The notes under the pieces are model-generated. The model did not search any database, was not told the DNA's origin, and was given only the letters and a program-made list of their open reading frames with translations. From the NCBI GenBank assembly GCA_009695195.1, contig SIBJ01000045.1, positions 1 through 32,560 on the forward strand: 32,560 bases of DNA. The letters run 5' to 3'. Numbering within the stretch: the first letter of the stretch is position 1; each line of letters opens with the position of its first letter. Origin of the DNA: Pedosphaera sp. GTDB lineage: Bacteria; Verrucomicrobiota; Verrucomicrobiia; Limisphaerales; JADLHS01. Shown here in pieces: positions 1 to 7,601 of this stretch. The position numbers and the translations under genes were made by a program.

Positions 1-2
1 AG

Positions 3-134
3 GTGCAAACCCAAAAGACACGCTGGACCGTGCGGCGCTATCAGCAACGCTTCGCCCATCGCGACGGCGGCCCCGCACGCCTCCAGGCACTGGTGTTCGC
101 CAAGTCCCCAACTGCCTGGCGCTTACCCAAATGA
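3..134 (+). CDS. 3' end of an unidentified coding region (partial)
   Basis: An open frame enters from the left edge and ends at TGA 132-134, giving about 43 codons. The tail is basic and ends in AWRLPK; I do not recognise a family. Its stop overlaps the ATG at 131 in an ATGA junction, the same coupling used at several real gene junctions in this window, and that is the main support for it. A second frame is also open across these bases, running into the methyltransferase, so the assignment is uncertain. Confidence 0.35.
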   Translation: MQTQKTRWTVRRYQQRFAHRDGGPARLQALVFAKSPTAWRLPK

Positions 135-229
135 AAAAATGCGTCCTAGAAAAACAAGGAGCTTTCGTTTTCCGCCTTGTGAAAAAAACTTGGTCGCGCA
201 TCGTGCCCTCCGTACGCTGGCCGCGATGA
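131..229 (+). CDS. small 32-aa ORF coupled on both sides
   Basis: ATG at 131 opens a 32-codon frame with a basic product (begins MKKCVLEKQG, ends VRWPR). The start overlaps the preceding stop as ATGA, and its own TGA (227-229) overlaps the ATG at 226 of the methyltransferase as ATGA. It could be a genuine small coupled gene, or the original N-terminus of the methyltransferase detached by a frameshift. No function can be assigned. Confidence 0.3.
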   Translation: MKKCVLEKQGAFVFRLVKKTWSRIVPSVRWPR

Positions 230-1014
230 AACTCGATCCGGCGGACATCGCCTACTTCAAACGCGGTGACCGCGAGAATCCCGCGTTCTGGTGGCGACTG
301 GGCGGCAAGCCGGCCTTTGCCGGCGCGCACGTGCTGGATGTCGGTTGCGGCCTCGGCGCGTTGTGCGCGGACATGGCGGCGGGCGGCGCGGCGCGCGTCG
401 TCGGTTTGGACACGGAGACCAAGCTCATCGAATTCGCCCGGCAGTACACGGCGGAAACTTTTCCGCAGTTCAAAGGCGTGCTCGAATTTTACGATCAGGA
501 CCTCGGCAAGTTTGACGGCGGGAAGTTCGACGTGATTGTGTCGAAGGATTCCTTCGAGCACATCATGGACTTGGCGGGGATGTTGGGCGAAATGTCGGTG
601 CGGTTGAAGCCCGGCGGAAAAATCTACGCCGGCTTCGGTCCGCTTTACAACAGCCCGTTCGGCCATCACGGTCGCGTGGCCACGTTTCTGCCGTGGCGCA
701 AATTTCCCTGGGCGCACCTGTGGGAGCCCGAGGAGAAGATCGTGGCCCGGCTCAACCGCCTGCGCGCGCGCGGTGAAAACATCTTCACCTACAGCGACGC
801 GCCGATTACTTCCATCCGCGATCTCGGCCTGAGCATGTATTCGCTGGCGGACTATCGGCGGTTCATCGCGGACAGCGGGTTGAAGACCGTGCGCTTCGGC
901 GTGAATCGCAGCACCAGCCCGCTCTCAAAAATTCTTTCCGTTTTCCGTCACGTGCCGTGCCTCGAGGAATACTGCACACACAACATTTATTGCATCCTTG
1001 AAAAGCCAGTGTGA
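226..1014 (+). CDS. class I SAM-dependent methyltransferase
   Basis: Predicted cytosolic methyltransferase of about 262 aa that transfers a methyl group from S-adenosylmethionine to an unknown acceptor. The SAM-binding motif I is clear near the N-terminus (VLDVGCGLGALCADMAAGG followed by VVGLD), then an acidic loop (FDVIVSKDSFEHI) and the post-motif (RLKPGGKIYAGFGPLY), as in the UbiE/Methyltransf_11/25 group. I prefer the ATG at 226 (MKLDPADIAY) because it overlaps the preceding small ORF as ATGA and puts motif I at a normal distance; an ATG at 139 in the same frame would add 29 poorly conserved-looking residues. The C-terminal half (GPLYNSPFGHH, SLADYRRFIADSG) resembles methyltransferases of cell-surface glycan clusters, but the acceptor cannot be read from sequence. 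Confidence 0.8.
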   Translation: MKLDPADIAYFKRGDRENPAFWWRLGGKPAFAGAHVLDVGCGLGALCADMAAGGAARVVGLDTETKLIEFARQYTAETFPQFKGVLEFYDQDLGKFDGGKFDVIVSKDSFEHIMDLAGMLGEMSVRLKPGGKIYAGFGPLYNSPFGHHGRVATFLPWRKFPWAHLWEPEEKIVARLNRLRARGENIFTYSDAPITSIRDLGLSMYSLADYRRFIADSGLKTVRFGVNRSTSPLSKILSVFRHVPCLEEYCTHNIYCILEKPV

Positions 1015-1036
1015 GCCGCGCCATCCGCCCCCGGCC

Positions 1037-1149
1037 ACGGAGCGCGGGCGGTCCCTCGCCCGCAGCGCACAGCCAGACGAGGAAGCGCTGGTGAATTCCG
1101 CCGCCACTCCACAATCACGCGCTGCGACCGGGGACCGGTCGCGCTCCGT
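1037..1149. repeat. tandem stem-loop repeat with GGAGCGC outer arms
   Basis: Outer arms ACGGAGCGC (1037-1045) and GCGCTCCGT (1141-1149) are perfect complements. Inside are two independent hairpins: GCGGGCG/CGCCCGC (1044-1063, 6-nt loop) and GCGACCG/CGGTCGC (1124-1142, 5-nt loop). GCAGCGC (1062-1068) and GCGCTGC (1119-1125) also pair. The same plan is seen at 6924-7001 and 9207-9273. It lies between the methyltransferase and the YeiH-like gene. Confidence 0.7.
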
Positions 1150-1183
1150 TGACCAGCGCGCGTGATCCGTCGCAAAAAACCCG

Positions 1184-1212
1184 TTGACGGTTTTGGTTCG
1201 ACCGCCTACACA
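1184..1212 (+). promoter_or_regulatory. possible sigma-70-type promoter for the YeiH-like gene
   Basis: TTGACG (1184-1189), a 17-nt spacer and TACACA (1207-1212). The -35 is a good match and the -10 is weak. Transcription would start only a few bases before ATG 1224, so the mRNA would be nearly leaderless, consistent with the absent ribosome binding site. Confidence 0.3.
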
Positions 1213-1223
1213 CGGCCCAACGC

Positions 1224-2429
1224 ATGGACCAAAAACCACCCGATTATTCCTGGGCCAATTATTTGGATTACATGGAAGGCGGCGGCTCGGACATCATCAC
1301 GTTTCCGGGGGCCGCCAGCCCCTTCAAGCCCGTCGAAACCAAAAAGGAGCGGCCCATCTGGGGCGTGCTCGTGGCGCTCGGCGTGACCATCGTGGCGATG
1401 TTGCTGAGCGAACTGCCGTTCTGGCCGTTCACCATCGCGGGTAAACATCCCATCGAACCGGTCATGCTCGCCATCGTGCTTGGCATGGTTTTGAGCAACG
1501 TGTGGGCGCTGCCGAAGTCACTTCAGGCCGGGATAAAATTTTCTGTAAAAAAAATTCTACCCATCGGCATCGTGCTGCTCGGCGCACGACTGGATTTCTT
1601 CGTGATGCAACGCGTCGGATTGCGCGCACTGTGCCTGAGCGTGGTTGAGACCGTCGTCGCGCTGCTGCTGCTCGCGGTGCTCGTGCGCGTGCTGAAACTT
1701 CCCGGCAAACTCGGCACGTTGCTCGGCGTGGGCACGGCGATCTGCGGCGGCACGGCCATCGTCGCCACCGCGCCGGTGATCGAAGCGGAGGACGAGGACG
1801 TGGTGGTGAGCGTGGCGACGGTGACGTTGCTCGGTTTGGTCGCGATGTTTCTGCTGCCGGTCATCGGCCACGCGCTCGACTTGACCGCCAATCAGTTTGG
1901 CGTCTGGGCGGGGCTGGCGATTCATCAGACGCCGCAAGTCATCGCGGCGGGTTTCGCGTACACCGATGCGGCGGGCCAGTCCGCCGGCGAAACCGCGACG
2001 ATCGTGAAACTCGCGCGCGTATGCCTGCTCGCGCCGGTGGTGTTCGTCATCGGCGTGATCTACGCGAAACAAAAAGCGGCGCGGGGCGCGGCGGGTTCGC
2101 AGAAAAAAATAAATTATCTCCACCTGTTCCCGATGTTCGTCCTCGGTTTCCTCGGCATGGCGTTGTTGAAAACGTGCGGGCTGATTCCCGACGTGACGTT
2201 TCACGGTGGCACGCGGTTGTTGAATCCCGGCGAGCACAGCTTCAGCCTCGCGACCGGGGCCGAGTCGGTTTCCAGATTCTGCATCGTCATCAGCATGGCC
2301 GGCGTGGGTTTGGAAACGAAATTCGCCGCGATGAAACAAACCGGGCTGAAACCGCTGGGCGCGGCGTTCTTCGCCATCGTCGTGATTGCGGCGTTGATCC
2401 TCGGACTGATTCGAGTGATGGGGATTTGA
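1224..2429 (+). CDS. YeiH/UPF0324-family inner-membrane protein, putative sulfate exporter
   Basis: A 401-aa polytopic membrane protein. After a soluble N-terminus of about 50 residues, roughly ten hydrophobic segments follow. The family signature is the glycine-rich GTAICGGTAIVATAPVI followed by the acidic patch EAEDEDVVVSVATVTLLG, and a second conserved block AIHQTPQVIAAGF. These mark the Cons_hypoth698 (YeiH/PSE) family, whose members are proposed anion or sulfate exporters; substrate here is inference. Length is somewhat above the roughly 340-350 aa of E. coli YeiH because of the N-terminal extension. ATG 1224 is chosen because the frame's first membrane segment and conserved blocks follow it. 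It appears monocistronic, flanked by a palindromic repeat upstream and a minus-strand pair downstream. Confidence 0.85.
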   Translation: MDQKPPDYSWANYLDYMEGGGSDIITFPGAASPFKPVETKKERPIWGVLVALGVTIVAMLLSELPFWPFTIAGKHPIEPVMLAIVLGMVLSNVWALPKSLQAGIKFSVKKILPIGIVLLGARLDFFVMQRVGLRALCLSVVETVVALLLLAVLVRVLKLPGKLGTLLGVGTAICGGTAIVATAPVIEAEDEDVVVSVATVTLLGLVAMFLLPVIGHALDLTANQFGVWAGLAIHQTPQVIAAGFAYTDAAGQSAGETATIVKLARVCLLAPVVFVIGVIYAKQKAARGAAGSQKKINYLHLFPMFVLGFLGMALLKTCGLIPDVTFHGGTRLLNPGEHSFSLATGAESVSRFCIVISMAGVGLETKFAAMKQTGLKPLGAAFFAIVVIAALILGLIRVMGI

Positions 2430-2490
2430 CCGCGGGCGAAACCACGTCGCGTTCGTGGGCGGGTACGAGCGAGGCGGTCGCCGCCGGATA

Positions 2491-2790
2491 TTACTTCCGA
2501 CCCTGTTCCTGCTCCAGCGCGTGCGCATAACTGACGATGCGCCGGATCAGGCCGTTGTAATGCGAGTGCGCCGCGGTGCCGAGTCGTTCCGCCAGCCGCG
2601 CGTAGAGTTGGTGTTCGTAGGGTCGCGGAACCTCCATGCTTGGAATCTCAACTCCCAGACCTTTCAATCGCGGGGATGCAATGAGCACCAGCAGCGAGCA
2701 ATCCGTCACTTGATTCCGCAAAAGGTCGGCCAGTCCTTGTGCGACAAGTTCTTCGCCCGGCAGTGAAGCTTCATTTTTGTTTCGGTTCAT
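2491..2790 (-). CDS. 99-aa conserved hypothetical protein paired with the nucleotidyltransferase-like gene
   Basis: The product (begins MNRNKNEASLPGEEL) has recognisable blocks LLVLIASPRLKGLGVEIP, a YEHQLYARLAERLG stretch and AAHSHYNGLIRRIVS. From memory, small proteins with this pattern sit beside DUF6036-type nucleotidyltransferase genes in many bacteria; no activity is established to my knowledge. The ATG at 2790 lies inside the end of the upstream gene (20-nt overlap), so the two are probably translated together. A longer in-frame extension to 2877 exists but would overlap the neighbour by more than 100 nt. No signal peptide or membrane segment is visible. The stop is TAA. Confidence 0.65.
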   Translation of the reverse strand: MNRNKNEASLPGEELVAQGLADLLRNQVTDCSLLVLIASPRLKGLGVEIPSMEVPRPYEHQLYARLAERLGTAAHSHYNGLIRRIVSYAHALEQEQGRK

Positions 2791-3319
2791 GGCTCCCGGC
2801 CTGCGCCAGAAAATCTTCCAGCTTTTTTCGGAATTGTGACGCATCAATTGCCGGATAGCGCAACAGTCCCGGTTCAATTTGTGCGAACCTGGCCCTCAGT
2901 TCCTCCTCGCTTACGAATCCTCCGCGCAACAGACTGGCCACATCTTCGAGGTCCTGGGTGTGGCCACGTTCCAATTTCGCCAGGGCCTGCATCGCGAAAT
3001 CGTAATGGAAATATTCCACCCGCCCGACGGACGCGATGTGCCGGCTTCGCTCCCGCCAGTCTGCGGCGCAAGGGATGAAATCATCCGGCGAAGCCAGTTC
3101 CACGTTGAGTTCGAGGCGATCCTTGAGCGCCGCGATGGCCTCGAAAGCGCCCTCCGGTTCCGGGTCCAGCTTGAGATCAATACCAATGGTCTGCTGCCGA
3201 AAGCCCAGCAGCAACGCCGTGGCGCCACCCGTGAAATAAACCTTGCCCGGACTCCGCGCCGCCGCCGCCAACTCCCGCATGAATTGGTTCAGGGTTTCGA
3301 CGGTAACGCTTCGCCGCAC
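2771..3319 (-). CDS. DUF6036-type nucleotidyltransferase-like protein, one active-site Asp replaced
   Basis: A 182-aa soluble protein with the start of a minimal nucleotidyltransferase fold: TGGATALLLGFR (30-41) followed by TIGIDLKLDPEP (44-55), then FEAIAALKDRLELNVELASPDDFIP and a C-terminal block YFHYDFAMQALAKLERGH. In relatives I recall, the metal site reads DxDLK; here the first Asp is Gly (G46) and only D48 remains, a change explained by one base (GAT to GGT). Related two-gene units are sometimes interpreted as toxin-antitoxin-like systems, but nothing here proves that. It overlaps the downstream 99-aa gene. The start at 3319 is the first ATG of a well-conserved N-terminal helix. Confidence 0.7.
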   Translation of the reverse strand: MRRSVTVETLNQFMRELAAAARSPGKVYFTGGATALLLGFRQQTIGIDLKLDPEPEGAFEAIAALKDRLELNVELASPDDFIPCAADWRERSRHIASVGRVEYFHYDFAMQALAKLERGHTQDLEDVASLLRGGFVSEEELRARFAQIEPGLLRYPAIDASQFRKKLEDFLAQAGSHEPKQK

Positions 3320-3418
3320 GGTTCAGTTTTTCCGGAAACGGTCGGTCGTCATTGCGACTGTTTTAACCATGTGCGAAAGCGTAGGCACAACGGCGGGTAT
3401 TGGCAAGACACCGCCAAC

Positions 3419-3445
3419 GGAGCGCCGAATCGGAGCCAACGCTCC
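3419..3445. repeat. short GGAGCG...CGCTCC palindrome
   Basis: GGAGCG (3419-3424) and CGCTCC (3440-3445) flank a 15-nt centre containing CGGAGCC. It shares the outer arms of the larger stem-loop repeats in this window. It lies between the convergently placed end of ispH and the start of the DUF6036-type gene, in a 148-nt gap with no gene. Confidence 0.4.
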
Positions 3446-3467
3446 TACTCGTTGAGCGGAAATAAAC

Positions 3468-4688
3468 TCAGTTGGCGAGCAGGCCTTGGACGGAGATGCC
3501 GCGGAGGTCGCAGAGGCGGCGGATGACGTCCTCGATCAAATTGTTCGGGCAACTCGCGCCGGCGGTGATGCCGACGGTGATCTTGCCGGCGGGCAGCCAG
3601 CGTTGAGTCTCCACTTCCTCCTTCTTGTGCTGGTCGTAGTGGACGATGAGTTCGCCGGACATCTTCGCCGCGTTCTTGATGAAGTAAGTCGGCAATTTCG
3701 CTTCACCCATCTCGGCGAGGTGCGAAGTGTTCGAGGAGTTATAGCCACCGATGACGATGAGGAGGTCGAGCGGTTGCGTGAGGAGTTTTTGGAGCGCGTC
3801 CTGCCGGTCCTGCGTGGCGCCGCAGATGGTGTCGAAGAAGCGGAAATGCTTGTCCAGTTCGCCCTCGCCGTATTTCTGGGTCATGGCGGCGCGGAGCCGG
3901 CGTTGGACTTCCTCGGTTTCGCCGCGCAACATCGTGGTCTGGTTGGCGACGCCGATGGCGTGCAAGTGGACATCGGGATCAAAACCCTCCGAGTAGGCGC
4001 CGTCGAATTTTTTCAGGAACTCGGCTTTGTCGCCGCCTTTGAGGATGTAATCGCAGACGTAATCGGTTTCCGCGAGCGTGAAGACGACGAGATAATGTCC
4101 GCTGCCGTAGGCGCGCGCCTGTGAACTGGTCGCCTTGGTTTCCTCGTGCCACGCTTTGCCGTGGATGATGCTGGTGACCGTCTCCTTGGAATACTGCCGC
4201 ACGCGTTTCCAAACGCTCATCACGTCGCCGCAGGTCGTGTCCACGAACTGACACCCTTTCGCCTCGAGTTTTTTCCGCGTGGCCACTTCCGTGCCGAACG
4301 CGGGGATGATCACCACGTCGCCGCTGCGCAGGTGGTTCATTTCTTCGTCGGTAGGTTTGTTGGAAATGGTCTTGATGCCGAGGTTGTGAATCTGGTCGTT
4401 GACCTCGGGGTTGTGGATGATTTCGCCGAGAATGTAGAGCGGCTGGTCGGGAAAAACTTTTCGCGCGGCGTAGGAGAGGTCAATGGCGCGTTCGACGCCG
4501 TAACAGAATCCGAATTCCTTCGCGAGCTTGATGGAGAGGTCGCCGGCGGAAAGCACGCCGCCGTTGGCGCGGATCTGCTCGACCAACTGGCTGCGGTAAT
4601 GCGAGAGCACCTGGGCCTGGACCGCTTCCATGACATCCGGGCGGCGGAGGTTGATCTTCTGCGGCGCAGCGGGCGCGTGGGTTGACAT
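3468..4688 (-). CDS. ispH: 4-hydroxy-3-methylbut-2-enyl diphosphate reductase, long form
   Basis: Last enzyme of the MEP (non-mevalonate) isoprenoid pathway: it reduces HMBPP to isopentenyl and dimethylallyl diphosphate using a [4Fe-4S] cluster in the cytosol. The three cluster cysteines are visible as FGFCYGVERA (C62), FVDTTCGDV (C153) and FDTICGATQDRQ (C289). Other conserved parts are GEIIHNPEV (H92), IIHGKAWHEET (H176 and the downstream acidic residue) and GGYNSSNTSHL, which binds the substrate phosphate. At 406 aa it is the long type also found in cyanobacteria and plants, about 90 aa longer than E. coli IspH, with an N-terminal extension of about 50 residues before the first cysteine. 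The terminal GASCPNN carries an extra cysteine. The gene is alone, divergent from the tRNA gene. Confidence 0.95.
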   Translation of the reverse strand: MSTHAPAAPQKINLRRPDVMEAVQAQVLSHYRSQLVEQIRANGGVLSAGDLSIKLAKEFGFCYGVERAIDLSYAARKVFPDQPLYILGEIIHNPEVNDQIHNLGIKTISNKPTDEEMNHLRSGDVVIIPAFGTEVATRKKLEAKGCQFVDTTCGDVMSVWKRVRQYSKETVTSIIHGKAWHEETKATSSQARAYGSGHYLVVFTLAETDYVCDYILKGGDKAEFLKKFDGAYSEGFDPDVHLHAIGVANQTTMLRGETEEVQRRLRAAMTQKYGEGELDKHFRFFDTICGATQDRQDALQKLLTQPLDLLIVIGGYNSSNTSHLAEMGEAKLPTYFIKNAAKMSGELIVHYDQHKKEEVETQRWLPAGKITVGITAGASCPNNLIEDVIRRLCDLRGISVQGLLAN

Positions 4689-4755
4689 AGCGAAGGTAGT
4701 TTAGCGGATGGGTGCGGAGCGTCGAGGAAATACCCAAGGACAGAAAGTGCCAAAG

Positions 4756-4817
4756 TACCCAAAGACCCAAATACCCAACATGGCCATCGGTAGTTTGGGT
4801 ACTTGGGTATTTGGGTA
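4756..4817. repeat. inverted repeat built from ACCCAAA heptamers
   Basis: The left arm (4756-4778) consists of TACCCAA-type units and the right arm (4795-4817) of TTGGGTA-type units; they are complementary at 21 of 23 positions with a 16-nt loop. Another TACCCAA copy sits at 4731-4737. It lies in the gap between ispH and tRNA-Pro, with no gene of its own. Confidence 0.7.
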
Positions 4818-4823
4818 ATTCTT

Positions 4824-4851
4824 TTGCATTGCCGCGGAGGAATTTTATGAG
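4824..4851 (+). promoter_or_regulatory. possible promoter of tRNA-Pro
   Basis: TTGCAT (4824-4829), a 16-nt spacer and TATGAG (4846-4851) lie about 17 nt before the mature tRNA. The -10 matches four of six consensus bases and the -35 only three, so the call rests mainly on position. Confidence 0.3.
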
Positions 4852-4867
4852 ACGCTACCGCCGTCGT

Positions 4868-4945
4868 CGGAGCGTAGCTCAGCCTGGCTAGAGCGCGTGG
4901 TTTGGGTCCACGAAGTCGCAGGTTCGAATCCTGTCGCTCCGACCA
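4868..4945 (+). tRNA. tRNA-Pro (anticodon UGG)
   Basis: A complete cloverleaf: acceptor CGGAGCG pairs with CGCTCCG, the D-arm follows (GCTCAGCCTGGCTAGAGC), the anticodon stem CGTGG/CCACG encloses loop TTTGGGT with anticodon TGG, and the T-arm GCAGG-TTCGAAT-CCTGT precedes discriminator A. The 3' CCA is encoded. It reads proline CCA codons and others by wobble. A protein frame antisense to it is spurious. Confidence 0.96.
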
Positions 4946-5032
4946 TTTTCTTTCTCCGCCACAACGGGTTGCCGCGTTTCGGGTCAATGTTCAATTGACG
5001 AATCTTCGCCGGCCCGCGCACAATCCCCGCCC

Positions 5033-5113
5033 ATGAAGTTATTCATCGCAAGTCAACCGGCTCCGCGTCGGGAATTTCCCCACCTCGCGCAGGCTTGCGA
5101 TCTCCCCCGATGA
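5033..5113 (+). CDS. possible 26-codon leader ORF before the permease
   Basis: ATG at 5033 opens a 26-codon frame (begins MKLFIASQPAPRREF) whose TGA (5111-5113) overlaps the ATG 5110 of the permease as ATGA. Because the permease lacks a Shine-Dalgarno site, coupled translation through this ORF is an attractive explanation. The peptide shows no regulatory run of a single amino acid and no known family. Confidence 0.3.
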   Translation: MKLFIASQPAPRREFPHLAQACDLPR

Positions 5114-6924
5114 GCGCGTCCGGCGTTCATCGTCCGCGCAATCTCGACTGGCAACGCGCGGCGGCATTGCTCTACGGCGACTGGGGCACGAGCAAGGCCT
5201 ATGTCATCGGCCTCGCGTTCCTCGTCGCCGGCTACTCGTCGCTGCCGATCATCGTCGCGGTGTGCGCGCTCACGGGTCTCGTCGCCTACAACTACATCGT
5301 CATCTGCAAACATTTCCCGGATGGCGGCGGCGTGTATTCGGCGGCGCGCAAACAAAGCCGCTTGCTGGCGGTCATGGGCGCGCTGCTGCTGGTAGCGAAC
5401 TTCACCGTGACGGCGACCTTGAGCGGCTGGGCGGCGATGAATTATTTCGGGTTGGACGGCGCGGTGGTGCGCTGGGCGACCATCGCCACGATCTTTGGCG
5501 TCGGGGCGGTGAATTATTTCGGGCCGAAGCACACGGGCAGTTTCGCCGCCGTGCTCGCGCTGCCGATGGTCGTGGCCGTGGTGGCCATCGTGGCGATGTC
5601 CGTCCCGTATTTGTCCACGGTGAATCTGGAGGCGTCGCACGACAGCTTCGGGAAAAACTGGGTCGCATTCGTGGGCGTCATCCTGGCGTTGAGCGGCGTG
5701 GAGGCCATCGCCAACTTGACGGGAGTGATGAAACTGGACCCCGGCGCGACGATGGAAGCGCCGCGCGTGGCGCAGACGGCGCGCAAGTCCATCATCCCGG
5801 TGGCGATTGAAGTGGTCGTCGGCACGGTGTTGTTGGGCTGGGCGATGCTCTCGCTGCCGCACACATTGCAACCGGCGATGAAAACCGATTGGGAAAAAAT
5901 GGTACGCTTCCTGGCCGAACAATACGGCGCTATGACATTCGGTCCGGACTTCGGACACTACTTCGCCGTCGCCGTGGGCATCGTGGTGGGTTTGCTGCTG
6001 CTGAGCGCGGTGAACACGGCGATCGGCGCGTTGATCGGCTTGAATTACATGCTGGCGCGGGACGGCGAAATGCCGCGCAGTTTTACGCGGCTCAATTCGC
6101 ACGGAGTGCCGTGGATACCACTGGCAATCGCCGCGTTGCTGCCGGCGTTGGTGGGTTTGTTTTCGACCGACCTCGAATCGCTGGCCGGACTTTACGCCAT
6201 CGGCGTGGTGGGGGCGATTGCCGTGAACCTCGGTTCGTGCCTGTTCAACAAACAACTCCCGCTGAAATGGTACGAGCGCGCGGTGATGGGCGTGACGTTT
6301 ATCACGCTCTTCGCCGTGGAACTGACCATCGCCAAGACGAAGGGCGACGCGCTGTTCTTCGCGTGCTGCGTGCTGGGCGTGGGGTTGACGTTGCGCGGTT
6401 ACTCGCAACGCCGCGCGGGTTTGCGGACCGTGACCGTGGCCGAACACGTCGCCGCGTCAGTTTCGCCAGAGGTGGCGCTGGACTTCCGCATCAATCTTGA
6501 TCCGGGGCAATCCATTCTGGTCTGCGCGCGCGGGTTGACGCCGGTCCTGCGGTTCGCGCTGGAGGAAGCGCGCTTCCGGCAGGGCGCGCTCTACATCCTC
6601 TACGTGAAGGAACTCGCGGTCACCTTGCCCGGCCCGCTCGAAAGCACCGAACGCGTCCGCTGGCAGGACGATCCCGAAGCCGCGAACATCATGACGACCA
6701 TGATGGAACTGGGCCGCCAGAACGACGTGCAGGTGATCCCGCTTTATTCTGTGAGCGAAAATCCCGCCGCCACCATTCTCGATCTCTCAGCGACGCTGGG
6801 CATTGACATCCTCATGCTCGGCGCGCGGCATCGGCGCACGCTGGCGCAAATGTTCAAGGGCGACGTGGCCAATCAAGTCGCCAAGGAACTGCCGGAGAAC
6901 ATCCAGTTGGTGATTCACGGGTGA
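5110..6924 (+). CDS. APC-family amino-acid permease with C-terminal UspA-like domain
   Basis: About 604 aa. The first two thirds have around 12 hydrophobic segments typical of the amino acid-polyamine-organocation superfamily; DWGTSKAYVIG, HFPDGGGVYSAARK and LLLLSAVNTAIGALIGLNYMLARDGEMP fit the conserved regions of APC carriers. From about residue 460 the chain becomes soluble: ILVCARGLTPVLRFALEEA, then ALYILYVKEL, and a closing LGIDILMLGARHRR...ENIQLVIHG, which has the alpha/beta pattern of a universal stress protein domain. Such permease-USP fusions are known, and the domain probably regulates transport by binding nucleotide (inference). Substrate is unknown. ATG 5110 is preferred over an upstream TTG at 5095 because it overlaps the stop of a small leader ORF. 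Confidence 0.85.
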   Translation: MSASGVHRPRNLDWQRAAALLYGDWGTSKAYVIGLAFLVAGYSSLPIIVAVCALTGLVAYNYIVICKHFPDGGGVYSAARKQSRLLAVMGALLLVANFTVTATLSGWAAMNYFGLDGAVVRWATIATIFGVGAVNYFGPKHTGSFAAVLALPMVVAVVAIVAMSVPYLSTVNLEASHDSFGKNWVAFVGVILALSGVEAIANLTGVMKLDPGATMEAPRVAQTARKSIIPVAIEVVVGTVLLGWAMLSLPHTLQPAMKTDWEKMVRFLAEQYGAMTFGPDFGHYFAVAVGIVVGLLLLSAVNTAIGALIGLNYMLARDGEMPRSFTRLNSHGVPWIPLAIAALLPALVGLFSTDLESLAGLYAIGVVGAIAVNLGSCLFNKQLPLKWYERAVMGVTFITLFAVELTIAKTKGDALFFACCVLGVGLTLRGYSQRRAGLRTVTVAEHVAASVSPEVALDFRINLDPGQSILVCARGLTPVLRFALEEARFRQGALYILYVKELAVTLPGPLESTERVRWQDDPEAANIMTTMMELGRQNDVQVIPLYSVSENPAATILDLSATLGIDILMLGARHRRTLAQMFKGDVANQVAKELPENIQLVIHG

Positions 6925-7001
6925 AGGAGCGCGGACAGCCTTGTCCGCGAGTCCCGACCGCATCCACGAGCAACCCGCGGACACGGCTGTCCGCGCTCCT
7001 T
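6924..7001. repeat. perfect 17-bp inverted repeat enclosing two hairpins
   Basis: AAGGAGCGCGGACAGCC (6924-6940) and GGCTGTCCGCGCTCCTT (6985-7001) are exact complements. Each arm is also one side of its own hairpin, GCGGACA/TGTCCGC, at 6931-6948 and 6977-6994, both with 4-nt loops. The element starts on the last base of the permease stop codon, so it can act as the 3' end of that transcript. The rest of the gap to glnK (7002-7227) holds only the sigma-54 promoter. Confidence 0.85.
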
Positions 7002-7125
7002 TCCGCTGGCGAATAATTCCTGCCCTGTGCATTTCGCGACAACCTCGCGCCGGACCGCTCCCGCGTTGGCTTTCGTTTTTACCATGGAATTCCCCTTGCA
7101 ATCAGCGGCTTACTGACGTCCGTGA

Positions 7126-7566
<441 letters not shown>

Positions 7567-7601
7567 CCCAGCCCGAGAGACTCCAACCCCCAACAAACAC
7601 G

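Noticed and set aside
4337..4987. Minus-strand frame with SERQDSNLRLRGPKPRALARLSYAPTT-type sequence
   Set aside because: This is the familiar spurious translation of a tRNA gene in antisense (tRNA-Pro here), plus a shadow of ispH.
5053..6447. 464-codon minus-strand frame opposite the permease
   Set aside because: Antisense shadow, Arg/His/Gln-rich with no domain; the plus strand encodes clear membrane helices.
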